A DNA stretch of 64,000 bases. Source: Tolypothrix sp. FACHB-123 (GTDB lineage: Bacteria > Cyanobacteriota > Cyanobacteriia > Cyanobacteriales > Nostocaceae). The stretch lies in assembly GCF_014697075.1 (NCBI RefSeq), contig NZ_JACJRE010000003.1:124001-188000 (forward strand), read 5' to 3'. This document shows positions 1 through 7,144 of the stretch, one piece after another (position 1 is the first letter of the stretch; every line of letters begins with the position of its first letter). The notes beneath the pieces were generated by a model. It searched no databases and was not told where the DNA came from. It worked only from the letters and a program-made list of their open reading frames with translations. Both the position numbers and the translations under genes were made by a program.

Positions 1-2810
1 TTAGCATCAATGCTAATACTTCCTCCAGTACCCAAACCATAAGTTGTAGTTTCTAAATTACTGCTAGTGAGAGAAAATTCTCCCAAAGATTGCACTGTTA
101 TATTGCCCGCATTCTTAGTTAGAATATTTTCTTGATTAGTACCTTGCACCAAGTTACTAGTAGTTAAGAAAGTGTTGTCAAGCGTTACTTTTTTAGGTAT
201 AAGTGATTCACCATCAGGAGAATATCCAATAAAGATGTTACCTGAATTCCCATTGCTAATAATTCCCTTCTGAACTGTGCCCTCTTTACCAGAATTCCTA
301 TTGAGGAGAATCTCATTTAAGGCATTAACAAATATATATCCAGCGTAACCACCAGCAGTATTTGTTGTATTCAATCTAGTTTCTTCCAATATTACCGAAC
401 CTTGGTTAGCTGCAATGTGAATATAACCAGGTAAAAGGTAAGGATCAGAAATATTATTATCTAAGCTATTACTTTCGCTATTGGCTTGACTGTTCTTAAT
501 CAAAATATCTTGTTTGCTGGCATGTATTTCTATACTTCCCCCATCTCCTAGTCCGTTATTATCTGTTTTTAGAGTAGTTCCTTGCAGAGATATTGCACCA
601 GCATCCAGCCTCAGACTTCCAGCATTACCCGTACCACCTAGAACATCACTAACAATTTGACTATTAGTTAAAGAAAGTGAACCTAGAGATTCAATAAAAA
701 TACTTCCAGCATTGGCTCTACTCGCACTCATAGGTGCATTGCTATAGATTTTACTATTGGCAATAGCTATATCTTTCACAGATGTAATGCTAATATTTCC
801 AGCACTACCTTGCTCACCAGGATTATCAGTATTTAAGCGAGAATCAACAATATTTACTATTTGCGGAGATAAATCAACATAGTCTGATTTACCAAGATAA
901 ATTTGACCAATATTACCGATACTAGAAATAATACTGTCATTCGCAACTCTAACTTCTTGTAACGCACTAATACTGATATCTCCAGCATAGCCTAAACCAA
1001 CATTTGTAGTATCTAAATGTGAGTCATTTAAATATACAGAACCATTGATAGATTTAATATTGATGGTGCTAAATAACTTACCTGGATAATTACTATCTAG
1101 ATTATTAAAATTACTAGATGCTTCTATATTACCTATATAAATATCGCCAGAAGCTTCTATAGTTACATCTCCTGCCACTCCCTGAGGGGTTATAGAAATT
1201 ATGTTTGCAAATCTTGTATCGATACCGCCATTTTTACTAATAAGGGTAATATTACCACCATCGCCATGAACTATATTTTCTAAATCAGACAGTAAACTGC
1301 CAATAACATTAATATTTTGATTGGCAAGCAATTGAATATTATTATTACTATCAAGTCCAAAAGAAATATCAATTACGCCATTACTATTAATGTCACCTCG
1401 CGAATCAATGGTGACATCCCCAAAAGTTTGAATCAAATTTGTTGTAATATTACCAGGTAATTCATTAGCTGCGTACTGATTAGTTAACAGAATCTTGCCT
1501 TTTATTGGTTCACCAGTTGGTGAATAATTGAGATTGGTAATACTGCCAATATTAATGTTGGCACTGGAACTTGGGGCATTAGTTTTAACTATTCCCATCA
1601 CACCAGGAATCGGATTTGGTGTCAGACTGGGAGATGTAAATGCAGTAGTTCCCGCGCGAATATCTAATGTTGGTTCCTTTCCACCATTAATAGCCACAGA
1701 ATTTGTCCCGTTGGGGAGACTGATGGCTAGGGGTACATTTTCTCCGATTGAGTTCGCAGGGTTACTTTTATCTGCACCGATGATTTTAATACTATCAATA
1801 TTCACTGCACCACCAGCAAAAATATGCAGAGAAGCGCCTTGGTAACTATTAAAATTAACATCACCACTAGCACGTATAATTGAGTTATCAGGGCTAAACA
1901 GATTGCCCAAATTACCATCTAATTTTTCAATCCGAAAATTGCCACCAGTCCAATAGCTAGCATCTCCAGCTATAGTATTAGGACTGCGTAAAACCATATC
2001 TGCACCAGAAAATAAACCACTTTCAGGGTGATTCAAGGCGAATATATCTATACTCTGATTCCCTTGGAGAGTTAACTTTTCTCCTGCTGCAACAATTACA
2101 GGATTGCTAACTGTATCTCTGACATTAACTGTATCTTGAGCAATTAGGGTTAAATCTCTATTAGCTTGTAATTGGCCTTGTAAATCGAGATTATCAGCAA
2201 TTAAGCTCAAATCTTGCCCGACGCTTAAATTCCCGCGATTGCGAATCATCCCCGATGAATTAGCCGCAAATTGCAACCCCGGAAGTAAGGTAACTGTAAG
2301 TAGTGGCGCTGCTTCAGGATTGGTAGCGCTAAATTTCAATCCATTATCAAAGACAAAACTATTAGCTGTAGTTGCCAAAAATGAGCCAGTCACATCTAAA
2401 CGGGCGTTAGCACCAAATATTATCCCATTGGGATTGAGAAAATATAAATTTGCTCTTCCATCTACTCCCAAAGTCCCGAAAATCTTGGAGATATCACTAC
2501 CAGTGACGCGCGTGAAGATATTTTCAATCCCTACAGGATTAGCAAAATATACTCGTTGTCCTTCAGCAACATTAAATTGTAAAAAACTCTGAAACAAGTT
2601 AAAGCCTCTAGTCGCACCACCTTCTATTAAGGTTGTTGGTAATCCTTGAATGTTAGTATTTGGTGTCAGCTTTGTACTTTCTGCACCCAATGTATTATCT
2701 GGGACAATTTGAGCCTGTGCATAATTAGTTGATGTAGTAGCTAGACTACTGATTCCTAAGAGAATCAGCAACCTCAATTTCCCTAAATGTTGGCGAAGAA
2801 ATGAAATCAT
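1..2810 (-). CDS. two-partner secretion adhesin (filamentous hemagglutinin N-terminal domain), 3' end outside window
   Basis: The minus frame stays open from ATG at 2810 to the window edge (936 codons, no stop), so only the N-terminal part is present. Residues 1-33 form a Sec signal peptide (basic start, LRLLILLGI core, AQA|Q cleavage). Residues 34-150 match the TPS/haemagglutination domain, with the hallmark NPNGI at 126-130 followed by FGANARLDVTGSFLATTA. The rest is rich in Asn, Gly, Ser and Ile with irregular repeats such as AGNISI, GSIFIESLGSLSLTNS and GGSISID, typical of a right-handed beta-helix. In this family the TPS domain guides export through an outer-membrane TpsB/Omp85 pore and the helix is displayed or released. 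No TpsB partner is visible here. The family call is firm; the ligand and the C-terminal domain are unknown. Confidence 0.88.
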   Translation of the reverse strand, partial: MISFLRQHLGKLRLLILLGISSLATTSTNYAQAQIVPDNTLGAESTKLTPNTNIQGLPTTLIEGGATRGFNLFQSFLQFNVAEGQRVYFANPVGIENIFTRVTGSDISKIFGTLGVDGRANLYFLNPNGIIFGANARLDVTGSFLATTANSFVFDNGLKFSATNPEAAPLLTVTLLPGLQFAANSSGMIRNRGNLSVGQDLSLIADNLDLQGQLQANRDLTLIAQDTVNVRDTVSNPVIVAAGEKLTLQGNQSIDIFALNHPESGLFSGADMVLRSPNTIAGDASYWTGGNFRIEKLDGNLGNLFSPDNSIIRASGDVNFNSYQGASLHIFAGGAVNIDSIKIIGADKSNPANSIGENVPLAISLPNGTNSVAINGGKEPTLDIRAGTTAFTSPSLTPNPIPGVMGIVKTNAPSSSANINIGSITNLNYSPTGEPIKGKILLTNQYAANELPGNITTNLIQTFGDVTIDSRGDINSNGVIDISFGLDSNNNIQLLANQNINVIGSLLSDLENIVHGDGGNITLISKNGGIDTRFANIISITPQGVAGDVTIEASGDIYIGNIEASSNFNNLDSNYPGKLFSTINIKSINGSVYLNDSHLDTTNVGLGYAGDISISALQEVRVANDSIISSIGNIGQIYLGKSDYVDLSPQIVNIVDSRLNTDNPGEQGSAGNISITSVKDIAIANSKIYSNAPMSASRANAGSIFIESLGSLSLTNSQIVSDVLGGTGNAGSLRLDAGAISLQGTTLKTDNNGLGDGGSIEIHASKQDILIKNSQANSESNSLDNNISDPYLLPGYIHIAANQGSVILEETRLNTTNTAGGYAGYIFVNALNEILLNRNSGKEGTVQKGIISNGNSGNIFIGYSPDGESLIPKKVTLDNTFLTTSNLVQGTNQENILTKNAGNITVQSLGEFSLTSSNLETTTYGLGTGGSISIDA

Positions 2811-2968
2811 GGGATTATTGCCCGTGCAGAGTTTGCGGGTTTGGTTTATACACAAAACCAGATTTTAACTAAGTATATTTTTGGAGAAAAATATCCAATA
2901 TTTTACTCATCTCTGCATGGAAGTGGCGAGGCTTATAATTTTATTATTCCCGTAGTAAAATTGGCACT

Positions 2969-3844
2969 ATGAACTGCGATCGCTTTCAACAATCCTTTGC
3001 AGTAGACCCTGCTATCAGCGGTAAGCTTTTTGACTTGTTAGAAATCACATTTCCCGGAATCAGCAGTTTAGCTGAATGTGGAAGAAAACTAGGTGCATCC
3101 TGGGAAGCTGCTTCCACTCCTTTTATTCGCTTTCATGAGGATATAGCGATTAGCCATGTGGGAGTAGTAGAAATTCCCCTCTACATCATGGGAAAAAGAG
3201 TCACTGTTGGCGGAATTCATGCAGTCGCTACCCGTCCAGAGTTTCGCAGAAAAGGTTATTACCGCGCCGTCATGAATGAAGTACTGGAATATTGCGATAA
3301 GCTTTATGAAACTCTTGTATTGTCAACATCACACCCAGAATTTTATCTACCTTTTGGCTTTCGTGTTGTCGAAGAACATATCTTTAAAGTTAAATGCAGT
3401 TCCACAGGTAGCACAGATGGCTGGAGACAATTAGATTTGACAGCTAACGAAGATTTAGCATTGCTGCACAGACTGTTAGAAACACGAGTACCAGTCTCTA
3501 ATATAGTCGGGGTAGTCCACGAAAAAGCCGTGTTCTTTGTGAATGAAGGAAGCCGTCCTTTATATTATGCAGAAGATTTAGATGCGATCGCCTGTATGGA
3601 AATAGAAGATACTCAACTGCATCTGTTTGATATGGTCAGCACACAGATACATCCGTTGTCAGAAATCCTAGTGAGAATACCTCAATTCATTGAAGAGGTA
3701 GCGATTTACTTTAGTCCAGAACTTCTCAATGCAGACAATGTGCAAGCATTTCCCGGTGTTATTGAGGAAACCGTTTTAATGGTGCGCGGTAAATTTGCCG
3801 CCGAAAAAGAAAAATTTATGCTTCCGCGTTCTGCACGTTGTTAA
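2969..3844 (+). CDS. GNAT-family N-acetyltransferase
   Basis: This 291-residue soluble protein carries an acetyl-CoA binding core around residues 80-125 (VGGIHAVATRPEFRRKGYYRAVM, matching the R/Q-x-x-G-x-G/A loop), followed by HPEFYLPFGFRVV, typical of the last GNAT strand. The N-terminal domain with a longer, divergent C-terminal half resembles two-domain Eis-like acetyltransferases, but I cannot assign a substrate. The gene faces away from the adhesin (160 bp gap), so it probably has its own promoter. The start at ATG 2969 is the only reasonable one. Enzyme class is fairly sure, acceptor unknown. Confidence 0.75.
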   Translation: MNCDRFQQSFAVDPAISGKLFDLLEITFPGISSLAECGRKLGASWEAASTPFIRFHEDIAISHVGVVEIPLYIMGKRVTVGGIHAVATRPEFRRKGYYRAVMNEVLEYCDKLYETLVLSTSHPEFYLPFGFRVVEEHIFKVKCSSTGSTDGWRQLDLTANEDLALLHRLLETRVPVSNIVGVVHEKAVFFVNEGSRPLYYAEDLDAIACMEIEDTQLHLFDMVSTQIHPLSEILVRIPQFIEEVAIYFSPELLNADNVQAFPGVIEETVLMVRGKFAAEKEKFMLPRSARC

Positions 3845-3869
3845 ACAAAACAAGCTGACAGTTAATTAA

Positions 3870-4268
3870 CTATGTATGACGAGATTTCCAGATTCCTACA
3901 GCCACAATAATTCCGACAACTGCGCCTATTAGCAAACCTGTCGGAGCTAAAGTCAGAAAACTTAAATCAGCTTGAGTTCTTTTAGGGTAGCCACCAAAGA
4001 CAATCGTACTGATAAATCCAATAGTTGCACCAACAATAGACCCAAGTAGCACCCACAGTATCACATCTTGCGATCGCACTCTGGCGGAAATTAATAGCCC
4101 CAGCGAGGTAATAATAAATCCTGACATAGCTCCAATAACAGCCCCATAAGCAGCAACTGAGAGAACCCAGGTATAGCTGACTATCATGGCTCCCCAACCA
4201 GCAATTAAGGCTCCAAAGCTTGACCAGAGCAATATTCCGACAATAAACCAGAAAATTTTTGTCTGCAT
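3870..4268 (-). CDS. small multi-pass membrane protein, unknown function
   Basis: A 132-residue protein with four hydrophobic, Gly/Ala-rich segments: FWFIVGILLWSSFGALIAG, VLSVAAYGAVIGAMSGFII, VILWVLLGSIVGATIGFI and GLLIGAVVGIIVAVGIW. The frame extends six codons upstream to a TTG at 4286, but the ATG at 4268 (MQTKIFW) is the better start. It lies tail-to-tail with the GNAT gene (25 bp) and downstream of the ycf35 terminator, so it is probably a separate unit. Gly-zipper spacing suggests packed helices. I do not recognise a named family. Confidence 0.55.
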   Translation of the reverse strand: MQTKIFWFIVGILLWSSFGALIAGWGAMIVSYTWVLSVAAYGAVIGAMSGFIITSLGLLISARVRSQDVILWVLLGSIVGATIGFISTIVFGGYPKRTQADLSFLTLAPTGLLIGAVVGIIVAVGIWKSRHT

Positions 4269-4367
4269 ACTGTAAAAAACATACAAAAATCCCCTGTACT
4301 TAATGAGTCAGGGGAATTCGTGCTGAAAGTTGACGGTTTGACAAAAGACTATGAATTAACTAACCCT

Positions 4368-4407
4368 AAAAAAAGCGGGCTAACCGCTAATTACTTGGTT
4401 AGCCCGT
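4368..4407 (-). terminator. rho-independent terminator of ycf35
   Basis: A perfect 10-bp stem, CGGGCTAACC (4376-4385) with GGTTAGCCCG (4397-4406), has an 11-nt loop. Read on the minus strand it is followed by seven T (complement of 4368-4374). It lies just after the ycf35 stop at 4436, so it ends that transcript. Confidence 0.85.
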
Positions 4408-4435
4408 GCAGCTTTGGGAACGCGCAGAGAAATTA

Positions 4436-4786
4436 CTATTGCAATACCAATTTCACATTGGCGTTTTGTAAACCGCGCTGTTTTACTTCAGCTAAGGTCT
4501 TGTTAACTGCATATTTTTGGTTGATGGAGTTGATCAACTCAGTTTGATTATGTTTTTTAGCAACGCCCCACAGATCAGCAATGAGGTCAAAAGAACCATC
4601 ACTGTTGCGAGACCAACCTAGGTCGTATTCGCCTTCCAATACAGCAACGATGTCAGAACGTACACGCTGACCGTTATAACCACGGACATCAGCTTCAGTC
4701 TTCACGCTGATACCTAGGTCGCGCAAGGATGCTTTGAGGATTTCTGCATCGGTGATCTTGGTGCGCAGAGTGCTAAAGTGAGACAT
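4436..4786 (-). CDS. ycf35: Ycf35 (DUF1257) conserved cyanobacterial/plastid protein
   Basis: A 116-residue protein that starts MSHFSTLRTKITDAEIL, the conserved opening of Ycf35/DUF1257, and contains GYDLGW-like and DLIADLWGVAKK blocks. The frame runs five codons further to TTG 4801, but the ATG at 4786 has GGAGG (complement of 4795-4799) about 9 nt upstream, which decides the start. The function of Ycf35 is unknown; it is kept in cyanobacteria and some plastids. It lies downstream of ycf46 in the same direction across a 146-bp gap full of hairpins, and is followed by a strong terminator. Confidence 0.85.
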   Translation of the reverse strand: MSHFSTLRTKITDAEILKASLRDLGISVKTEADVRGYNGQRVRSDIVAVLEGEYDLGWSRNSDGSFDLIADLWGVAKKHNQTELINSINQKYAVNKTLAEVKQRGLQNANVKLVLQ

Positions 4787-4801
4787 TTGGGTTTCCTCCA
4801 A

Positions 4802-4932
4802 AAGAGAAGATTGAGAAAGAACGACAACGGTTTGTTTTTGGGGAAGCCGCGCTTAAATTAAAAGCGGCTTTTTTCGAGCACTGCTAGCATTTACTGCTAG
4901 CCTTTCCCCCTGGGATTAGCAGGGGAAAGCTT
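4802..4932. promoter_or_regulatory. three consecutive hairpins between ycf46 and ycf35
   Basis: Three inverted repeats are packed in 131 bp: AAGCCGC (4844-4850) with GCGGCTT (4864-4870); CTAGCA/TGCTAG near 4883-4900; and a CTTTCCCC/GGGGAAAG arm pair near 4901-4929. The first is followed on the plus strand by six T (4869-4874), so it has the form of a plus-strand terminator facing against both neighbouring genes. It could end an antisense transcript of ycf35. On the minus strand the cluster may act as processing or attenuation structures in the leader of ycf35. No experiment is implied by the sequence. Confidence 0.5.
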
Positions 4933-6456
4933 TTAGAACTCCATTCGCTGATATTCAGCAACGGAGGATGCTGCGGGTCTGGCGCGCTGTCTGGCCCAGT
5001 CTCTTAAAGCTGTGACCTGTTCTTGCATCGTACGAGACAGCGGTAAAGTCGCCTTCAGTGCAGCAATAATATCTAGTTGGGTGAACTCGCGCTCTTGGGC
5101 GAAAGCTTCATACATCGCCGCCACAATCGCTTGTTCAATTTCTGCCCCAGAAAAGCCATCGGACATCTTCGCTAGTTGTCCTAAATCAAATCGTGAGATG
5201 TCTTCACGACGCTTCGTCAGGTGAATGTTAAAGATATCCTGACGTTCTTCGGGAGTGGGCAGATCCACAAAGAATATTTCATCAAAACGACCTTTCCTTA
5301 AGAATTCTCCCGGCAAACGCTCTACTCTGTTAGCAGTTGCCATTACGAATACAGGAGATTTCTTTTCTTGCATCCAGGTGAGGAAAGAGCCGAAAATCCG
5401 ACTGGAAGTACCGCCGTCTGAATCGCCAGAACCAGCACTACCAGCAAAAGATTTATCTAATTCATCGATGAATAATATTGTCGGAGAAATTGATTCCGCT
5501 GTTTTCAGGGCATTACGTAGATTGGCTTCACTTCGACCCACCATTGAGCCGTCGTAAACTCTACCCATATCTAGGCGTAAAATTGGTAACCCCCAAAGAC
5601 GAGAAGTAGTTTTCGCTATCAGCGATTTACCACAACCTGGAACTCCCAGAATTAACATCCCTTTTGGTTGGGGTAGCCCATACTCTCTCGCTTTTTCTGT
5701 AAAGGCGTTAGAGCGTTGTTTGAGCCACTTTTTCAATTCTTCTAAGCCGCCTACAGCATCAATAGTTTCATCTTCTTCGATGTATTCTAAGATACCATTG
5801 CGCCTGATTAGCTGCTTTTTCTCAGATAAAACTATATCTACTTCATCTTCCGTCAACCGCCCTGTAGTTACCTGTGCCTTGCGATAGACTTTTTCTGCCT
5901 CATCTTTAGTTAAACCCAAGGCGGCTCTCAGAAGTTTTTCTCTAGCTTCGGTTGTCAACCTCCGCCCACGATTTTGATCTAAATGGTGAGTTAATACTTT
6001 ATTTAACTCAGCCATATCTGGTAGTTGAAAGTCGAGAACTACAACTTCTTTTTCCAGTTCAATTGGTACTTGTTGAACCGGCGACATTAAAATAATGTTT
6101 TTTGGCGAACCGTGCGACGAAAGTTTAAAATTAGCGATCGCATCACGTAACGATCTAGTTGTCGCAGGTGCATCTATAAATGGATGTAAATCTTTAAGTA
6201 TAAATAAACCAGGTTCTTTATGCCGGATAATCCACTCAATTGCTGCTTCTGGAGAAACAGTGTTGTGTTGGGTGACATTCCGAGGTTGACCATACTCCAC
6301 GATGCCGTGAGTTACTGTCCAAACAAATACTCGGCGTTGGGGCTTTAATAACTGGGCGATGGTGGAAATTGCCTGCTCAGCCCGCTCTTCCTCGGAGGTC
6401 ACAAGGTAGATTAAAGGGTATTGAGCTTGAATTAGAATATTGAGCTCTTCTTTCAT
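4933..6456 (-). CDS. ycf46: Ycf46 AAA+ ATPase
   Basis: A 507-residue AAA+ protein. The N-terminal half (about 1-225) is a degenerate, non-catalytic region (NILIQAQYPLIYLVTSEEERA). The AAA core has Walker A GVPGCGKS at 271-278, Walker B ILFIDE at 327-332, a sensor-1 Asn in ATANR (about 376) and an arginine-finger region RKGRFDEIFFVDLP. The lid follows (FSGAEIEQAIVAAMYEAF). This layout and length match Ycf46 of cyanobacteria and red-algal plastids, which is related to FtsH/p97-type ATPases but has no protease domain. Its exact role is unsettled. It lies between a small RHH-type gene and ycf35 on the same strand. Confidence 0.88.
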   Translation of the reverse strand: MKEELNILIQAQYPLIYLVTSEEERAEQAISTIAQLLKPQRRVFVWTVTHGIVEYGQPRNVTQHNTVSPEAAIEWIIRHKEPGLFILKDLHPFIDAPATTRSLRDAIANFKLSSHGSPKNIILMSPVQQVPIELEKEVVVLDFQLPDMAELNKVLTHHLDQNRGRRLTTEAREKLLRAALGLTKDEAEKVYRKAQVTTGRLTEDEVDIVLSEKKQLIRRNGILEYIEEDETIDAVGGLEELKKWLKQRSNAFTEKAREYGLPQPKGMLILGVPGCGKSLIAKTTSRLWGLPILRLDMGRVYDGSMVGRSEANLRNALKTAESISPTILFIDELDKSFAGSAGSGDSDGGTSSRIFGSFLTWMQEKKSPVFVMATANRVERLPGEFLRKGRFDEIFFVDLPTPEERQDIFNIHLTKRREDISRFDLGQLAKMSDGFSGAEIEQAIVAAMYEAFAQEREFTQLDIIAALKATLPLSRTMQEQVTALRDWARQRARPAASSVAEYQRMEF

Positions 6457-6548
6457 ACATCGACCTACTTGAGACCTTAGTACAGTACAGACATCGTTTT
6501 GCTGGTGATGAAAACAGAATTATGAATTTAATTCTTCATAATTCATAA

Positions 6549-6902
6549 CTAACAAGGAACTAATTCTTCCTCACCCAGAAGATGGGTTTTTTCTTTATCC
6601 ATTTCATCAATGGAAATATCTTCTTGACCAATTACCCCAGGTTGATTATTTAAGGTAATCAGTTCTCCTTCTCTTAGAACTAACGAACTCGCACATTCGG
6701 GGCAGGAATATACTCTATGAGTTCTGCCATATACAGAAGCTTCTACTTCTTCTACTAATTCTGAATTAGATAAGTAGAAAAACAGCGCGCGTTCTGCAAG
6801 ATCTGACATAGGTTCAGAATCAACTGCTGAACGAATTTTCAGCCTTCTGTGCAGTTCAGGTGATAAATACAAAGTAACCTTTTGCTTAGTTTGCGTTTGC
6901 AT
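6549..6902 (-). CDS. small ribbon-helix-helix-like protein with one CxxC motif
   Basis: A 117-residue protein. Residues 8-45 (KVTLYLSPELHRRLKIRSAVDSEPMSDLAERAL) match a ribbon-helix-helix (CopG/Arc-like) DNA-binding fold: a short beta strand followed by two helices. A CPEC motif at 67-70 and the last residue Cys117 could bind metal only as part of a dimer or a degenerate zinc ribbon. It is 92 bp upstream of ycf46 in the same direction, so it may be co-transcribed with it and could regulate the group; that is inference. The ATG at 6902 is the only start upstream of the RHH. Confidence 0.6.
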   Translation of the reverse strand: MQTQTKQKVTLYLSPELHRRLKIRSAVDSEPMSDLAERALFFYLSNSELVEEVEASVYGRTHRVYSCPECASSLVLREGELITLNNQPGVIGQEDISIDEMDKEKTHLLGEEELVPC

Positions 6903-7008
6903 ATTTCTTTAACGGCCTTACCCGGGTATGTATATTACGTTATCGGCTCCCTTCTAGCTTGTCAAGACAGTAAAACGTTTTGATGGCAATATTGTTACAT
7001 TTGTTAAT

Positions 7009-7029
7009 ATTGGGCATTGGGCATTGGGC
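7009..7029. repeat. short tandem repeat ATTGGGC x3
   Basis: Three exact copies of the heptamer ATTGGGC lie in the gap between the GH65 gene and the RHH gene. The same unit recurs at seven other places in this window. Confidence 0.9.
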
Positions 7030-7088
7030 ATAAGTTATTTCTCCTCTGCTTCCTTGTCCCCCTTGTCGTCCTTCCCAACAATTAAGAA

Positions 7089-7115
7089 ATCCCACCCTGA
7101 TATACAGAGTGGGAT
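7089..7115 (-). terminator. terminator of the GH65-phosphoglucomutase gene
   Basis: ATCCCAC (7089-7095) pairs with GTGGGAT (7109-7115), extended inward by CTG/CAG with one mismatch. Read on the minus strand the stem is followed by TTTCTTAATT. It starts 30 bp after the stop codon at 7145. Confidence 0.7.
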
Positions 7116-7144
7116 GATTGGGAAAATTGGAGAAAAGTGAATTT

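Noticed and set aside
1528-2592. Plus-strand frames at 1528-1845 and 2239-2592
   Set aside because: They lie antisense to the adhesin frame and come from its biased composition.
4320-4547. Plus-strand 75-codon frame
   Set aside because: It crosses the ycf35 terminator and the antisense of ycf35; no ribosome site.
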